Positions 44,538 to 52,800 of a DNA stretch of 64,000 nucleotides are shown here, piece by piece. The position numbers were made by a program, and so were the translations under genes. The notes below the pieces were generated by a model that searched no databases, had not been told where the DNA came from, and worked only from the letters and a program-made list of their open reading frames with translations. Source of the DNA: Halodesulfovibrio sp. (GTDB lineage Bacteria; Desulfobacterota; Desulfovibrionia; Desulfovibrionales; Desulfovibrionaceae); assembly GCF_015482765.1 (NCBI RefSeq), contig NZ_JADMLB010000076.1, positions 80,809 through 144,808 on the forward strand, in the 5' to 3' direction. Each line of letters starts with the position of its first letter. Within the stretch, counting starts at the first letter, position 1.

Positions 44538-44563
44538 TGAAAAAAGCGGTCTAAAAAGACCGC
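44538..44563 (-). promoter_or_regulatory. Terminator-like hairpin in the upp leader
   Basis: GCGGTCT-TTTT-AGACCGC (minus strand) is followed by six T residues, 24 bases before the upp start. No gene upstream on this strand needs a terminator, so it could attenuate upp. If the promoter at 44578-44607 is used, it lies very near the RNA 5' end. Confidence 0.6.
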
Positions 44564-44577
44564 GCCTAAACGAATGA

Positions 44578-44607
44578 CATATACTCTAAATAATCGCCAA
44601 TGGTCAA
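44578..44607 (-). promoter_or_regulatory. Candidate promoter of upp
   Basis: On the minus strand TTGACC (44607-44602) and TATATG (44583-44578) are 18 bases apart. The start site would be near 44571. Confidence 0.45.
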
Positions 44608-44635
44608 GAAACAAAAACAATAAGCTAGAAATATT

Positions 44636-46237
44636 ATGACAACACCCGAAGAATACAGTGAATTTTCAAAATTTGAGCATCTCGTACCGGATACTATCAA
44701 CGGTGTCCGCCTAGACAAGCACCTTGGTGATATTCTTAAAAATGAGGCTGTTAGCAGAGAAAAAGTAAAGAAACTCGTAAAAGACGGCCTTGTGACTATC
44801 GACGAAAAAAAGTGTACAAAGCCCAACACTAAAGTTTTTGCCGGTATGAATATTTCTGTGACACTGCCAGTAGTTCACAATGAAATTGTACCGGAAGAAG
44901 GCTATGTTGATATCCTCTATCGCGATAATGACCTCATAGTGATTAATAAAGAAGCAGGACTTACTGTGCACCCCTGCCCTAGCTGCCCTGAAGGCACTCT
45001 CGTTCACCGTCTCGCACATCACCTCCCTGAAATTACACAGATGGAAGGCTTTCGTCCGGGCATTGTTCATAGAATCGATAAAGACACATCCGGCCTGCTC
45101 ATTGTTGCTTTAAATGAAAAAACTCGATTAGCACTCTCTGAAGCTTTTGCAGAGCGTACTATCTCTAAAGAATATTTAGCTCTTGTGCATGGAACTCCAC
45201 CTAGCTCCGGAGAAATTCGTGAACCTATCGGTCGCGACCCTAAAATGAAAATCCGTATGGCTGTTGTGCCAAATGCTAAAGAGGCTCATTCAGAATATCG
45301 GACACTGTACTCTGACCCCAAGGGAAAATTTTCTCTCGTTGCCATTAAAATTTACACAGGCAGAACACATCAAATCCGTGTCCACATGAGCCACCTCGGC
45401 TACCCGCTATGGGGAGACACTCTCTATGGTGGAGGTGTTAAAAGCGATTCGCCACTGGCTCCATATGCTTCACGCCAGATGCTTCATGCTTGGAAGCTCA
45501 ATTTCGAGCACCCTACCACAAACGCCCCCATGTCCTTTACGTGCCAGCCTCCACAAGACTTCATCACACTCATTGAGCGTTTGACTCTTTCTGTTCAACG
45601 TGTGGCACTGACAGGTATGCCGGGTTGCGGTAAATCCGTTGTACTTTCAGCATTAGCTGAAAAAGGCATCGCTACCTGGAGCGCAGATACGATAGTACAC
45701 AAGCTATATGAACATGGTGCAGACGGCTGGTATGTCCTGCGCGGTAGGTTCGGCTCTGAAATCTCACCGGACGACGGCGATGTAAATCGTAGAGCTCTTT
45801 TTGAACGCATGCAGGAAAGCAAGACCAATCGCAAAGAAGTTGAACAATTAGTTCATCCGCTCATCCTCCATGATCTTGCGTTGTTCTGGGAAGAACACGC
45901 AGCAGATCCCTTTGCTGTAGCAGAAATCCCATTACTTCATGAATCCCATTGGGATCGCGAAGTAGACATCATCGCCGGAGTTCGTTGCGAAGGAAATTCT
46001 CGCCAAAATCGATTGCAAAACATCCGAGGCTGGAATGAAGACCTCATTGCCACTATGGATTCATGGCAGTGGTCAGAAGAAGATAAAATGAAAGCCTGCC
46101 ACATTATCGTTGAAAACAACGGCTCACTGGAAGCTTTAAACCAGTCGGTCGACAAGTTTGTTGAAGCTGTTATGCGTGTTCGTGCTAAAAAACTCCAGCA
46201 AACTGTTGAAGCCATCACCACATTATGGAGTGAATAA
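44636..46237 (+). CDS. Fused RluA-type pseudouridine synthase and dephospho-CoA kinase
   Basis: This 533-residue two-enzyme fusion has an S4 RNA-binding domain at about 20-80 and a pseudouridine synthase at about 90-305. The catalytic Asp148 is in HRIDKDTSGLLIVA, and IYTGRTHQIRVHMSHLGYPL is conserved. Dephospho-CoA kinase (CoaE) spans about 320-515, with P-loop GMPGCGKS (327-334), SADTIVHKLYE, VNRRALFE, VHPLI and AEIPLLHE. The first part modifies rRNA in the RluD/RluC manner; the second completes CoA synthesis. No other coaE is visible. The ATG at 44636 has a weak ribosome site. Both active sites look intact apart from changes in the CoaE lid. Confidence 0.9.
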   Translation: MTTPEEYSEFSKFEHLVPDTINGVRLDKHLGDILKNEAVSREKVKKLVKDGLVTIDEKKCTKPNTKVFAGMNISVTLPVVHNEIVPEEGYVDILYRDNDLIVINKEAGLTVHPCPSCPEGTLVHRLAHHLPEITQMEGFRPGIVHRIDKDTSGLLIVALNEKTRLALSEAFAERTISKEYLALVHGTPPSSGEIREPIGRDPKMKIRMAVVPNAKEAHSEYRTLYSDPKGKFSLVAIKIYTGRTHQIRVHMSHLGYPLWGDTLYGGGVKSDSPLAPYASRQMLHAWKLNFEHPTTNAPMSFTCQPPQDFITLIERLTLSVQRVALTGMPGCGKSVVLSALAEKGIATWSADTIVHKLYEHGADGWYVLRGRFGSEISPDDGDVNRRALFERMQESKTNRKEVEQLVHPLILHDLALFWEEHAADPFAVAEIPLLHESHWDREVDIIAGVRCEGNSRQNRLQNIRGWNEDLIATMDSWQWSEEDKMKACHIIVENNGSLEALNQSVDKFVEAVMRVRAKKLQQTVEAITTLWSE

Positions 46238-46288
46238 AAGTCGATAGCGTAGATTTATGTAAAAATCTTTTTTAGTATGGTAAGTGTT

Positions 46289-46422
46289 ACCCCTCACAGG
46301 TTGAAGTAACCCCTATATTATACATCAAAAAAGTTAACAGAAGTAGCCAGATACACTTTTGCGGTACTTTATGTTGCTAACTGATGAAAGCTGAACAGCT
46401 TTACTATCAATCTGTGAGGGTT
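46289..46422 (+). promoter_or_regulatory. Possible structured leader upstream of trkH
   Basis: ACCCCTCACAG (46289-46299) is complementary, with one mismatch, to CTGTGAGGGTT (46412-46422). Between them lie AGTTA/TAACT arms and the hairpin AAAGCT-GAAC-AGCTTT. It lies directly before the potassium-uptake operon but does not match the ydaO c-di-AMP riboswitch as I know it. Confidence 0.35.
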
Positions 46423-46466
46423 AGAAAGTTTCTTGCATACTGTAACATGTAGGCGTATTGACCCTC

Positions 46467-47795
46467 ATGGCTAAAAAGACGTTATTACCTTTTGTGCTTC
46501 CTGTAGCAGCCTTCGGCACAACAATTATTGTTGGTGCAATGCTACTTTACGAATTTTCTTCTACAGGAACTATGAGTTGGATTGACGCACTTTTCACTGC
46601 AACTTCTGCAGTATGCGTTACAGGACTTTCAGTCCTAGACCCTGCTTCCTCGCTGACAGATAAGGGGCAACTTACGTTGCTGACACTTATCCAACTCGGG
46701 GGGCTGGGCATCATGACTTACTCTAGTCTTGCTCTATATCTGTTACGAAGAAGGGTTACTCTCACCGACAGACTTGCGGTTGGGCAAGCCCTCCTCCATA
46801 ACACCTCCTTCGATCTTGGAAGATTCTTACTCCGCCTCATCGCCATGACATTATCCATTGAAATAGCCGGAGCTATCCTCCTCTATTTCTTCGGTGATGG
46901 GCGTTTTACTGCGTTTTCAGCAATTTTCCATGCAATATCCGCATTCTGTAATGCAGGTTTTTCCCTCTTTCCTGACAGTCTTATGAGTATGGCGACGAAC
47001 ATTGGGGTCAATGTTACTATCATGCTGCTCATAATTCTGGGTGGTCTAGGGTTTGCCGTACTGGATGAATTGAATCTCTGGTTCAAACAAGGCAGAAAAC
47101 GCAAACTATCCTTCATCACAAAAGTTATTCTCACAACAACATTCCTGCTTATTACAGCAGGCACTGTTGTGCTCTTTATCTCCCGAGTCTCATCTCCTAA
47201 CACAGATACCTTCACTACTAACTTACTGACCTCTTTATTCCAGTCTGTGACAGCACGTACTGCCGGATTTAATACCGTAAATATGGCAGAAATGACGAAC
47301 CTCTATTTGTTATTTATGATTTTTCTGATGATTATCGGTGGTGCTCCGGGGTCTTGCGCAGGTGGCATAAAAGTCACAACATTCAGAGCACTGGGAGCAT
47401 TTATGATGGCTCAGGTCCGTGGACGGGAGCAAGTTGTTATCGGCAATAAGGCACTGGACTCAAAGACCATCAACAAGGTTGTAACCCTTGTTTTTATCGC
47501 AACAATTATCATCGGTCTTGCGACTATTGCCCTTAATCTTACTGAGGGCGGGAATTATTCACACACACAGCTACGTGGACAATTTTTAGAAATCTTTTTT
47601 GAAGTAGTATCCGCATTTGGTACAGTAGGACTAAGCATGGGACTGACTGCTAAACTTACCACAGCTGGAAAATGTATTATTATCGCCTTAATGTTTATCG
47701 GCCGCATCGGCCCCATCTGGCTGCTGACAACACTACAGCAATTTCATTCTAACATCCGGTACAGAGTTCCGGAAACAGACCTTCCTATTGGCTAG
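46467..47795 (+). CDS. trkH: Potassium uptake channel subunit TrkH/KtrB
   Basis: The 442-residue SKT-family channel has four membrane-pore-membrane repeats. Visible filter loops are ATSAVCVTGLSVLDP, ISAFCNAGFSLFPD, VTARTAGFNTVNMAE and VSAFGTVGLSMGLT, each with the central Gly of the K+ filter. The length favours KtrB over the longer TrkH. It works with the cytoplasmic RCK protein encoded 12 bases downstream. ATG 46467 is chosen; a TTG at 46458 in frame has a slightly better AGG spacing. Confidence 0.93.
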   Translation: MAKKTLLPFVLPVAAFGTTIIVGAMLLYEFSSTGTMSWIDALFTATSAVCVTGLSVLDPASSLTDKGQLTLLTLIQLGGLGIMTYSSLALYLLRRRVTLTDRLAVGQALLHNTSFDLGRFLLRLIAMTLSIEIAGAILLYFFGDGRFTAFSAIFHAISAFCNAGFSLFPDSLMSMATNIGVNVTIMLLIILGGLGFAVLDELNLWFKQGRKRKLSFITKVILTTTFLLITAGTVVLFISRVSSPNTDTFTTNLLTSLFQSVTARTAGFNTVNMAEMTNLYLLFMIFLMIIGGAPGSCAGGIKVTTFRALGAFMMAQVRGREQVVIGNKALDSKTINKVVTLVFIATIIIGLATIALNLTEGGNYSHTQLRGQFLEIFFEVVSAFGTVGLSMGLTAKLTTAGKCIIIALMFIGRIGPIWLLTTLQQFHSNIRYRVPETDLPIG

Positions 47796-47807
47796 GAGCA
47801 TACAAAG

Positions 47808-48458
47808 ATGAAAAAAATGGAAGTCGGCATTATTGGTCTCGGTAAATTTGGCAGCGCACTTGCAGAATTTTTATCCGAACTGGGACACACCGTTATCGGT
47901 GTGGACGGCTCCTCCAACGCCACTAAAAAAGCTGAAGAGTTTCTTTCCCAAACCTATCAAGCAGATGCAACAGACGATAATGTCTTAAAGCAACTCCGCT
48001 TCATGGATCTTGATGAGGTCATTGTCAGTGTAGGCAAATCTATGGAAACATCTATCCTGATCGTCCTTAACTTACAGGAGATGGGGGTAAAGAAGCTCGC
48101 TGTAAAAGCTATAAGTCATGAACATGCCGTTGTTCTACGCCGACTGGGAGTACATACTGTTATTCAGCCGGAACGTGATGCCGCAAGCCAGTTTGCCCAC
48201 CGTATTGCCAACCCCGGCATGCTTGACCTTCTCCCTCTTGGAGGCAATGTTCTTCTACAGGAGCTTGAGGTACACAACTGGGCAGGTAAAAGCCTCATTG
48301 ATCTTGGCCTCACAAGCTTTGGCGTTATGGTTGTTGCTGCCAAAAAGAAAGGGGATAAAGAGTATGAATTTGTCCCCCCTGCAGACAGAATGCTAGAGGA
48401 GGGAGATGTTCTTGTTGCTATCGGCAAAGAATCTGACTTGCTCGAACTTGAATCCTAG
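47808..48458 (+). CDS. trkA: Potassium uptake regulatory subunit TrkA/KtrA
   Basis: The 216-residue RCK protein has an N-terminal Rossmann domain (VGIIGLGKFGSALAEFLSEL) with an acidic residue after beta-2 (VIGVDGSS) for NAD(H) or ATP/ADP binding. A C-terminal RCK_C domain follows (about 135-216, ending GDVLVAIGKESDLLELE). It gates the TrkH/KtrB channel. AGGAG precedes ATG 47808. It is the last gene of a two-gene operon with a terminator. Confidence 0.94.
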   Translation: MKKMEVGIIGLGKFGSALAEFLSELGHTVIGVDGSSNATKKAEEFLSQTYQADATDDNVLKQLRFMDLDEVIVSVGKSMETSILIVLNLQEMGVKKLAVKAISHEHAVVLRRLGVHTVIQPERDAASQFAHRIANPGMLDLLPLGGNVLLQELEVHNWAGKSLIDLGLTSFGVMVVAAKKKGDKEYEFVPPADRMLEEGDVLVAIGKESDLLELES

Positions 48459-48477
48459 CCTGCACTCAACAAAACAA

Positions 48478-48514
48478 TAAAAAAGGTGGAGCATAATGCT
48501 CCACCTTTTTTTAC
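48478..48514 (+). terminator. Intrinsic terminator of trkHA
   Basis: The stem AAAAAGGTGGAGCAT/ATGCTCCACCTTTTT is followed by more T residues. Confidence 0.95.
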
Positions 48515-48635
48515 AACAAATTCACGTCAAAAATTAATATAATTCCTACAGGAAACAGAGGTTCTATTTTTTCAAAAGCATTTATCTATGTAAGTATTCA
48601 CAGACATACAGGCTGTAGAATTTTTACAAACCGCC

Positions 48636-49709
48636 CTACGCCCCTACTCCCAACACGCTATGCAAATGTTCAGAAACACCTTCTGCATTTTCTGCGTATT
48701 CTTTTTTAATCTCAAGCACAGACGGAAGCTCTTTTATAAAAATATCAACAAGTTTTGGATCAAAATGCTTTCCTGCATTTTCTTGAATCAAAGCCACTGC
48801 ATCGTCCACTTCCCATGCATGCTTGTATGGTCGTTCTGATGTTAGCGCATCAAAAACATCTGCAATGGCAACAACTCTTCCTGAAAGAGGAATATCGCGT
48901 CCCGAAAGATTATATGGGTAACCGGTACCATCCCACTTTTCATGATGAGTCAACGCAATCTCTCTGGCCATTGAAAGCAAAGATGAAGAATGATCCCCGA
49001 TAATCTCAGCTCCGTACTCCGGATGCATTCGCATTATTCGCCATTCTTCGTCCGTCAATTTACCGGGCTTACTTAATATCGAGTCAGGAATCCCGATTTT
49101 CCCAACATCATGCATAGGTGCAGCCTGAAAAACAAGCTGAACCCATTCATCTCCAACATCAAGCTGCTGAGCAATAATTCTAGCATAATGACTCATACGG
49201 ATAACGTGTAACCCTGTTTCATTATCCTTAAATTCCGCAGCCTGTCCCAAGCAACGAATCAACTCTAAATGGGTATTTTGCAACTCTCTAGTACGTTGCA
49301 AAACAAGTTCTTCAAGGTGATGCGTCTGGTCACGCAAAGCTAGATGAGTCCCTACACGAGCTTTAACAATTGCTGGCAGCACAGGTTTTGTAATGTAATC
49401 CACGGCACCGAGTTCAAAACCTTGTGTTTCATTATCAGCTGAATTCTTTGCTGTAATAAAAATTATAGGAATCTCAGATGTAACAGGATCTTCTTTCAAC
49501 TGACGACACACTTCATAGCCGTCCATGACGGGCATGACGACATCAAGCAAAATCATATCAGGAGGCGGAGTATTTCTTGCTATTTTCAGCGCTTTTTCTC
49601 CCGTGCGGGCAGCTTTAACCCGATACTGCGGCTGTAAAATAGTTCTCAAAATCTCTATATTTTCCGGTGCATCATCGACAACCAAAACGGTTAATTTGTC
49701 TCTTTTCAC
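48636..49709 (-). CDS. HD-GYP response regulator (probable c-di-GMP phosphodiesterase)
   Basis: The protein has an N-terminal receiver domain (TVLVVDDAPENIEILRTIL, phospho-Asp in MILLDVVMPVMDGYEV, Lys in FITAKNS). After a linker comes an HD-GYP domain with MHDVGKIGIPDSILSKPGKL, HHEKWDGTGYPYNLSGRDIP and VFDALTSERPYK. The HD and GYP residues are intact, so c-di-GMP hydrolysis is expected. GTG 49709 has GGGGGC upstream; a GTG at 49745 would add 12 residues. It follows the giant hybrid kinase on the same strand (140-base gap), so it is likely the output protein of that module. Confidence 0.92.
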   Translation of the reverse strand: MKRDKLTVLVVDDAPENIEILRTILQPQYRVKAARTGEKALKIARNTPPPDMILLDVVMPVMDGYEVCRQLKEDPVTSEIPIIFITAKNSADNETQGFELGAVDYITKPVLPAIVKARVGTHLALRDQTHHLEELVLQRTRELQNTHLELIRCLGQAAEFKDNETGLHVIRMSHYARIIAQQLDVGDEWVQLVFQAAPMHDVGKIGIPDSILSKPGKLTDEEWRIMRMHPEYGAEIIGDHSSSLLSMAREIALTHHEKWDGTGYPYNLSGRDIPLSGRVVAIADVFDALTSERPYKHAWEVDDAVALIQENAGKHFDPKLVDIFIKELPSVLEIKKEYAENAEGVSEHLHSVLGVGA

Positions 49710-49849
49710 AGCACTGCCCCCATGCCTATTACGTTCAACACCCACTCTTCATAGCTCTCAACCAGCTAGAAAAATGATTGATATATAAAAATGCTCTCTT
49801 TTCAAGGAAAATTTTATATTCGCTTATTTTTACAATATTTATCTATCAG

Positions 49850-52800
49850 TTATGCAGTCAGACTTTTCACCCCTGCTTCTAATTCTTCAAGCAACACTAA
49901 TGCGTTATCAAAATCATAATCGCGTACCATTTCAGCCATACTTCGCACTACCTCTTGCAATTCCGGAGCACCTCCCATGTGGCGCTGAATCTCTTCAATA
50001 AGGTCAACTGCTTCTGTATCATCATCATTTAACAGCATTCTCAGCTGCAACAAATCTTCCGTCATCACTTCTTGAGAAAAATGTACATTGGAGACAACCG
50101 GAACAACTACAAGTTTATTTCTAATATCATGAACAGTTACAGCCAGTACACTATCAAGTGCATTCGTTAACTGGCGCTGCATTGCATGAACATTTTCTGC
50201 CAAAATGCTTGCTTCCAGCTCTGCCGCTAGTTCCTGAATTTTCGTTGCGCCTATATTCCCTGCAACACCTTTAAGAGTATGTGCGTGACGCGCAGCTGTC
50301 TCGATGTCGTCTTTCTGCAATGCGTCATTCAACGTTACAGAAAAGTCAGCTTGCGTTTCAGCAAAACGCACAAGCAGCCGCCGCAACAGCCCTTTGTTCT
50401 GCTGGCAAACTGAAAGTCCTTTTTCAAAATCAACACCTGCAATCTCCGGCAAATCATCACCACGCTCTGCAGCTGTTGCTTCTAGCCGTGCCGTCAACTT
50501 CGGTGTTATCCATCGCGCCATTTTTGAGAACATATCAAGAAGCTCTAACGGCTTTGCAATATGATCATTCATACCGACTTCAAGAACTTTATCTCTGTCT
50601 CCCACCATAGCGTTTGCAGTCATTGCAATTACAGGTAAATCAGCAAACCGTGTATCTTCACGTAGCCTGCGTGTAGCTTCGTAGCCATCCATAACCGGCA
50701 TCTGACAATCCATCAAAACGCCATCAAACGATTTCTCTTCTAAAATCTCTAGTGCTTCCAAACCGTTTTTAGCGACTGCCACCGTCATACCATTAGCTTC
50801 CAAGAGCTCAACCGCCAATTCCTGATTCACTTCGTTATCTTCAACAAGAAGAATTGAAGCACCTGCAAGCTGCTGTAAAGCTACATCAACAGCATTTTTC
50901 CGACCAGAGTTACGATTTTCATCAATCTCTGTAACTCCCCGTAAATTGGCCACCACCTGAAGCAGCACATTCTTTGTTAAAGGCTTCGTCACACAAGCAT
51001 CAATAATTCCCTGTTCTGCGGCATCGGCAGCTACTTCACGGCCAAACGCAGTAACCATAATCAAGTCAGGACATTTATCAGAGTCATACTGTTCTTTAAT
51101 TAATGTGGCCGTTGTAATGCCATCCATATCCGGCATACGCCAATCAAGAATGATCATCTCGTACTGCTCAGCTTTTACAGACTCTTTCACCATCTTCACC
51201 GCATCGCGGCCCGAATCGACAGCATCCGCAACGTACCCAAGCTCCCGAACTATATCGCATAAAATTTCACGTGAAGTTTTGCTGTCATCAACAATCAAAG
51301 CACGAGCTCCGTTTGAAAGAACGGCAGGAGCATATGACTCTTCTTGGGTTTCAACAGTCAGGCACACATCGAAAGAAAAAGTTGTACCTGTCCCGTACTC
51401 GCTTTCAACCCAAATCTCACCACCCATAAGCTGCGCCAGCCTACGTGAGATGACAAGTCCAAGGCCAGTTCCTCCATACCTTCTCGTTGTTGACGTATCT
51501 GCCTGTGAAAATGATTTGAACAGTTTGTAAATCTGCTCACTTTTCATACCTATACCGGTATCCTGCACAGAGAACAGCAACGAGATGTTATCCTCGTTCA
51601 TAGATTCTACATCCACAGAAACAACAACTTCACCATGTTCTGTAAACTTAACGGCATTATTCCCCAAATTTATAAGAATTTGCGTTAAACGCAGCGGATC
51701 ACCTATCAACTTAGGCGGCACTTGAGGACATATCCGGAACAGTAATTCAAGCCCTTTTTCTTCTGCCCGCAGCCCGACAACGCCAGCAACATCCTGCATA
51801 ACGTCATCAAGGTAAAACGGCACACCTTCTATCTGTAGTTTTCCAGCTTCTATCTTCGAGAAATCAAGAATATCGTTTATAATTCCAAGAAGTGAGTACG
51901 CAGCCCTATGAACCTTTTGAATAAAATTACGCTGTCGCCGATCCAAATCTGACTGTAATGCAAGGTGAGACATACCCAGAATTGCATTCATTGGTGTACG
52001 GATCTCATGACTCATGTTCGCTAAAAATTCACTCTTCGCATTTGAAGCTTCTTCTGCTGTCACCTTTGCAGATTCAAGCTCTTTTTCCATTCGTTTACGC
52101 TGTGTAATGTCTGTAAAAACAATCACACAACCCTGAATTTCTTCTTCATTAATAATGGAGCGACAAGTGTATTCCACTGGAAAAACATGACCGGATTTTG
52201 CTTTAAAAAATTCATTTTGGTTTGTACTTGTCTGACCGGAGTGCAAAGCTTCAAAAATTGATGAAGGTGCTGAGTCAGTCTGACCATCATCCCTCTTTAC
52301 AACAACTTCATCCAAAATTTTCTTTCCGATGATTTCATCATCAGAATAGCCCAGCTGTGTAGAGGCTGCATCATTTGCAAAAATAACTTCCCCGTCACTA
52401 TTAAGCCCTAACAGCCCCTGTCCAACTGATGTTAAAATCAGGCGCCATTGTTTTTCTAATTCTTCAAGTTCCTGCGTGCGTTCAAGAACTTTATGTCGCA
52501 ACTCTTCTTTTGATTGAAGCAAACTATTATTAGCTTTACGACCTAAATTCAGTGTGAAAAGGATAGAAGGAATCGTAAAAGATAACATCAGCAACATCAG
52601 CGCAATCACACTGTACTTAAAACGAGCATACTGTTCTAAAACAACACCAACGCGTACTTCTGAAACCAATCCAATATTCAATCCGCCAATCCAACGAGCT
52701 AACCCGTAAACCTGCTCGCCCTTATTGTTTTGGTATTCAATAAGACGCATGCCCGGTAAAATTTTTGCTTCATTCTGGTATCCAACAACAAAAGGAACAT

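Noticed and set aside
46238..46466. ydaO-type c-di-AMP riboswitch before trkH
   Set aside because: Position suits it, but the conserved core of that class is not visible.
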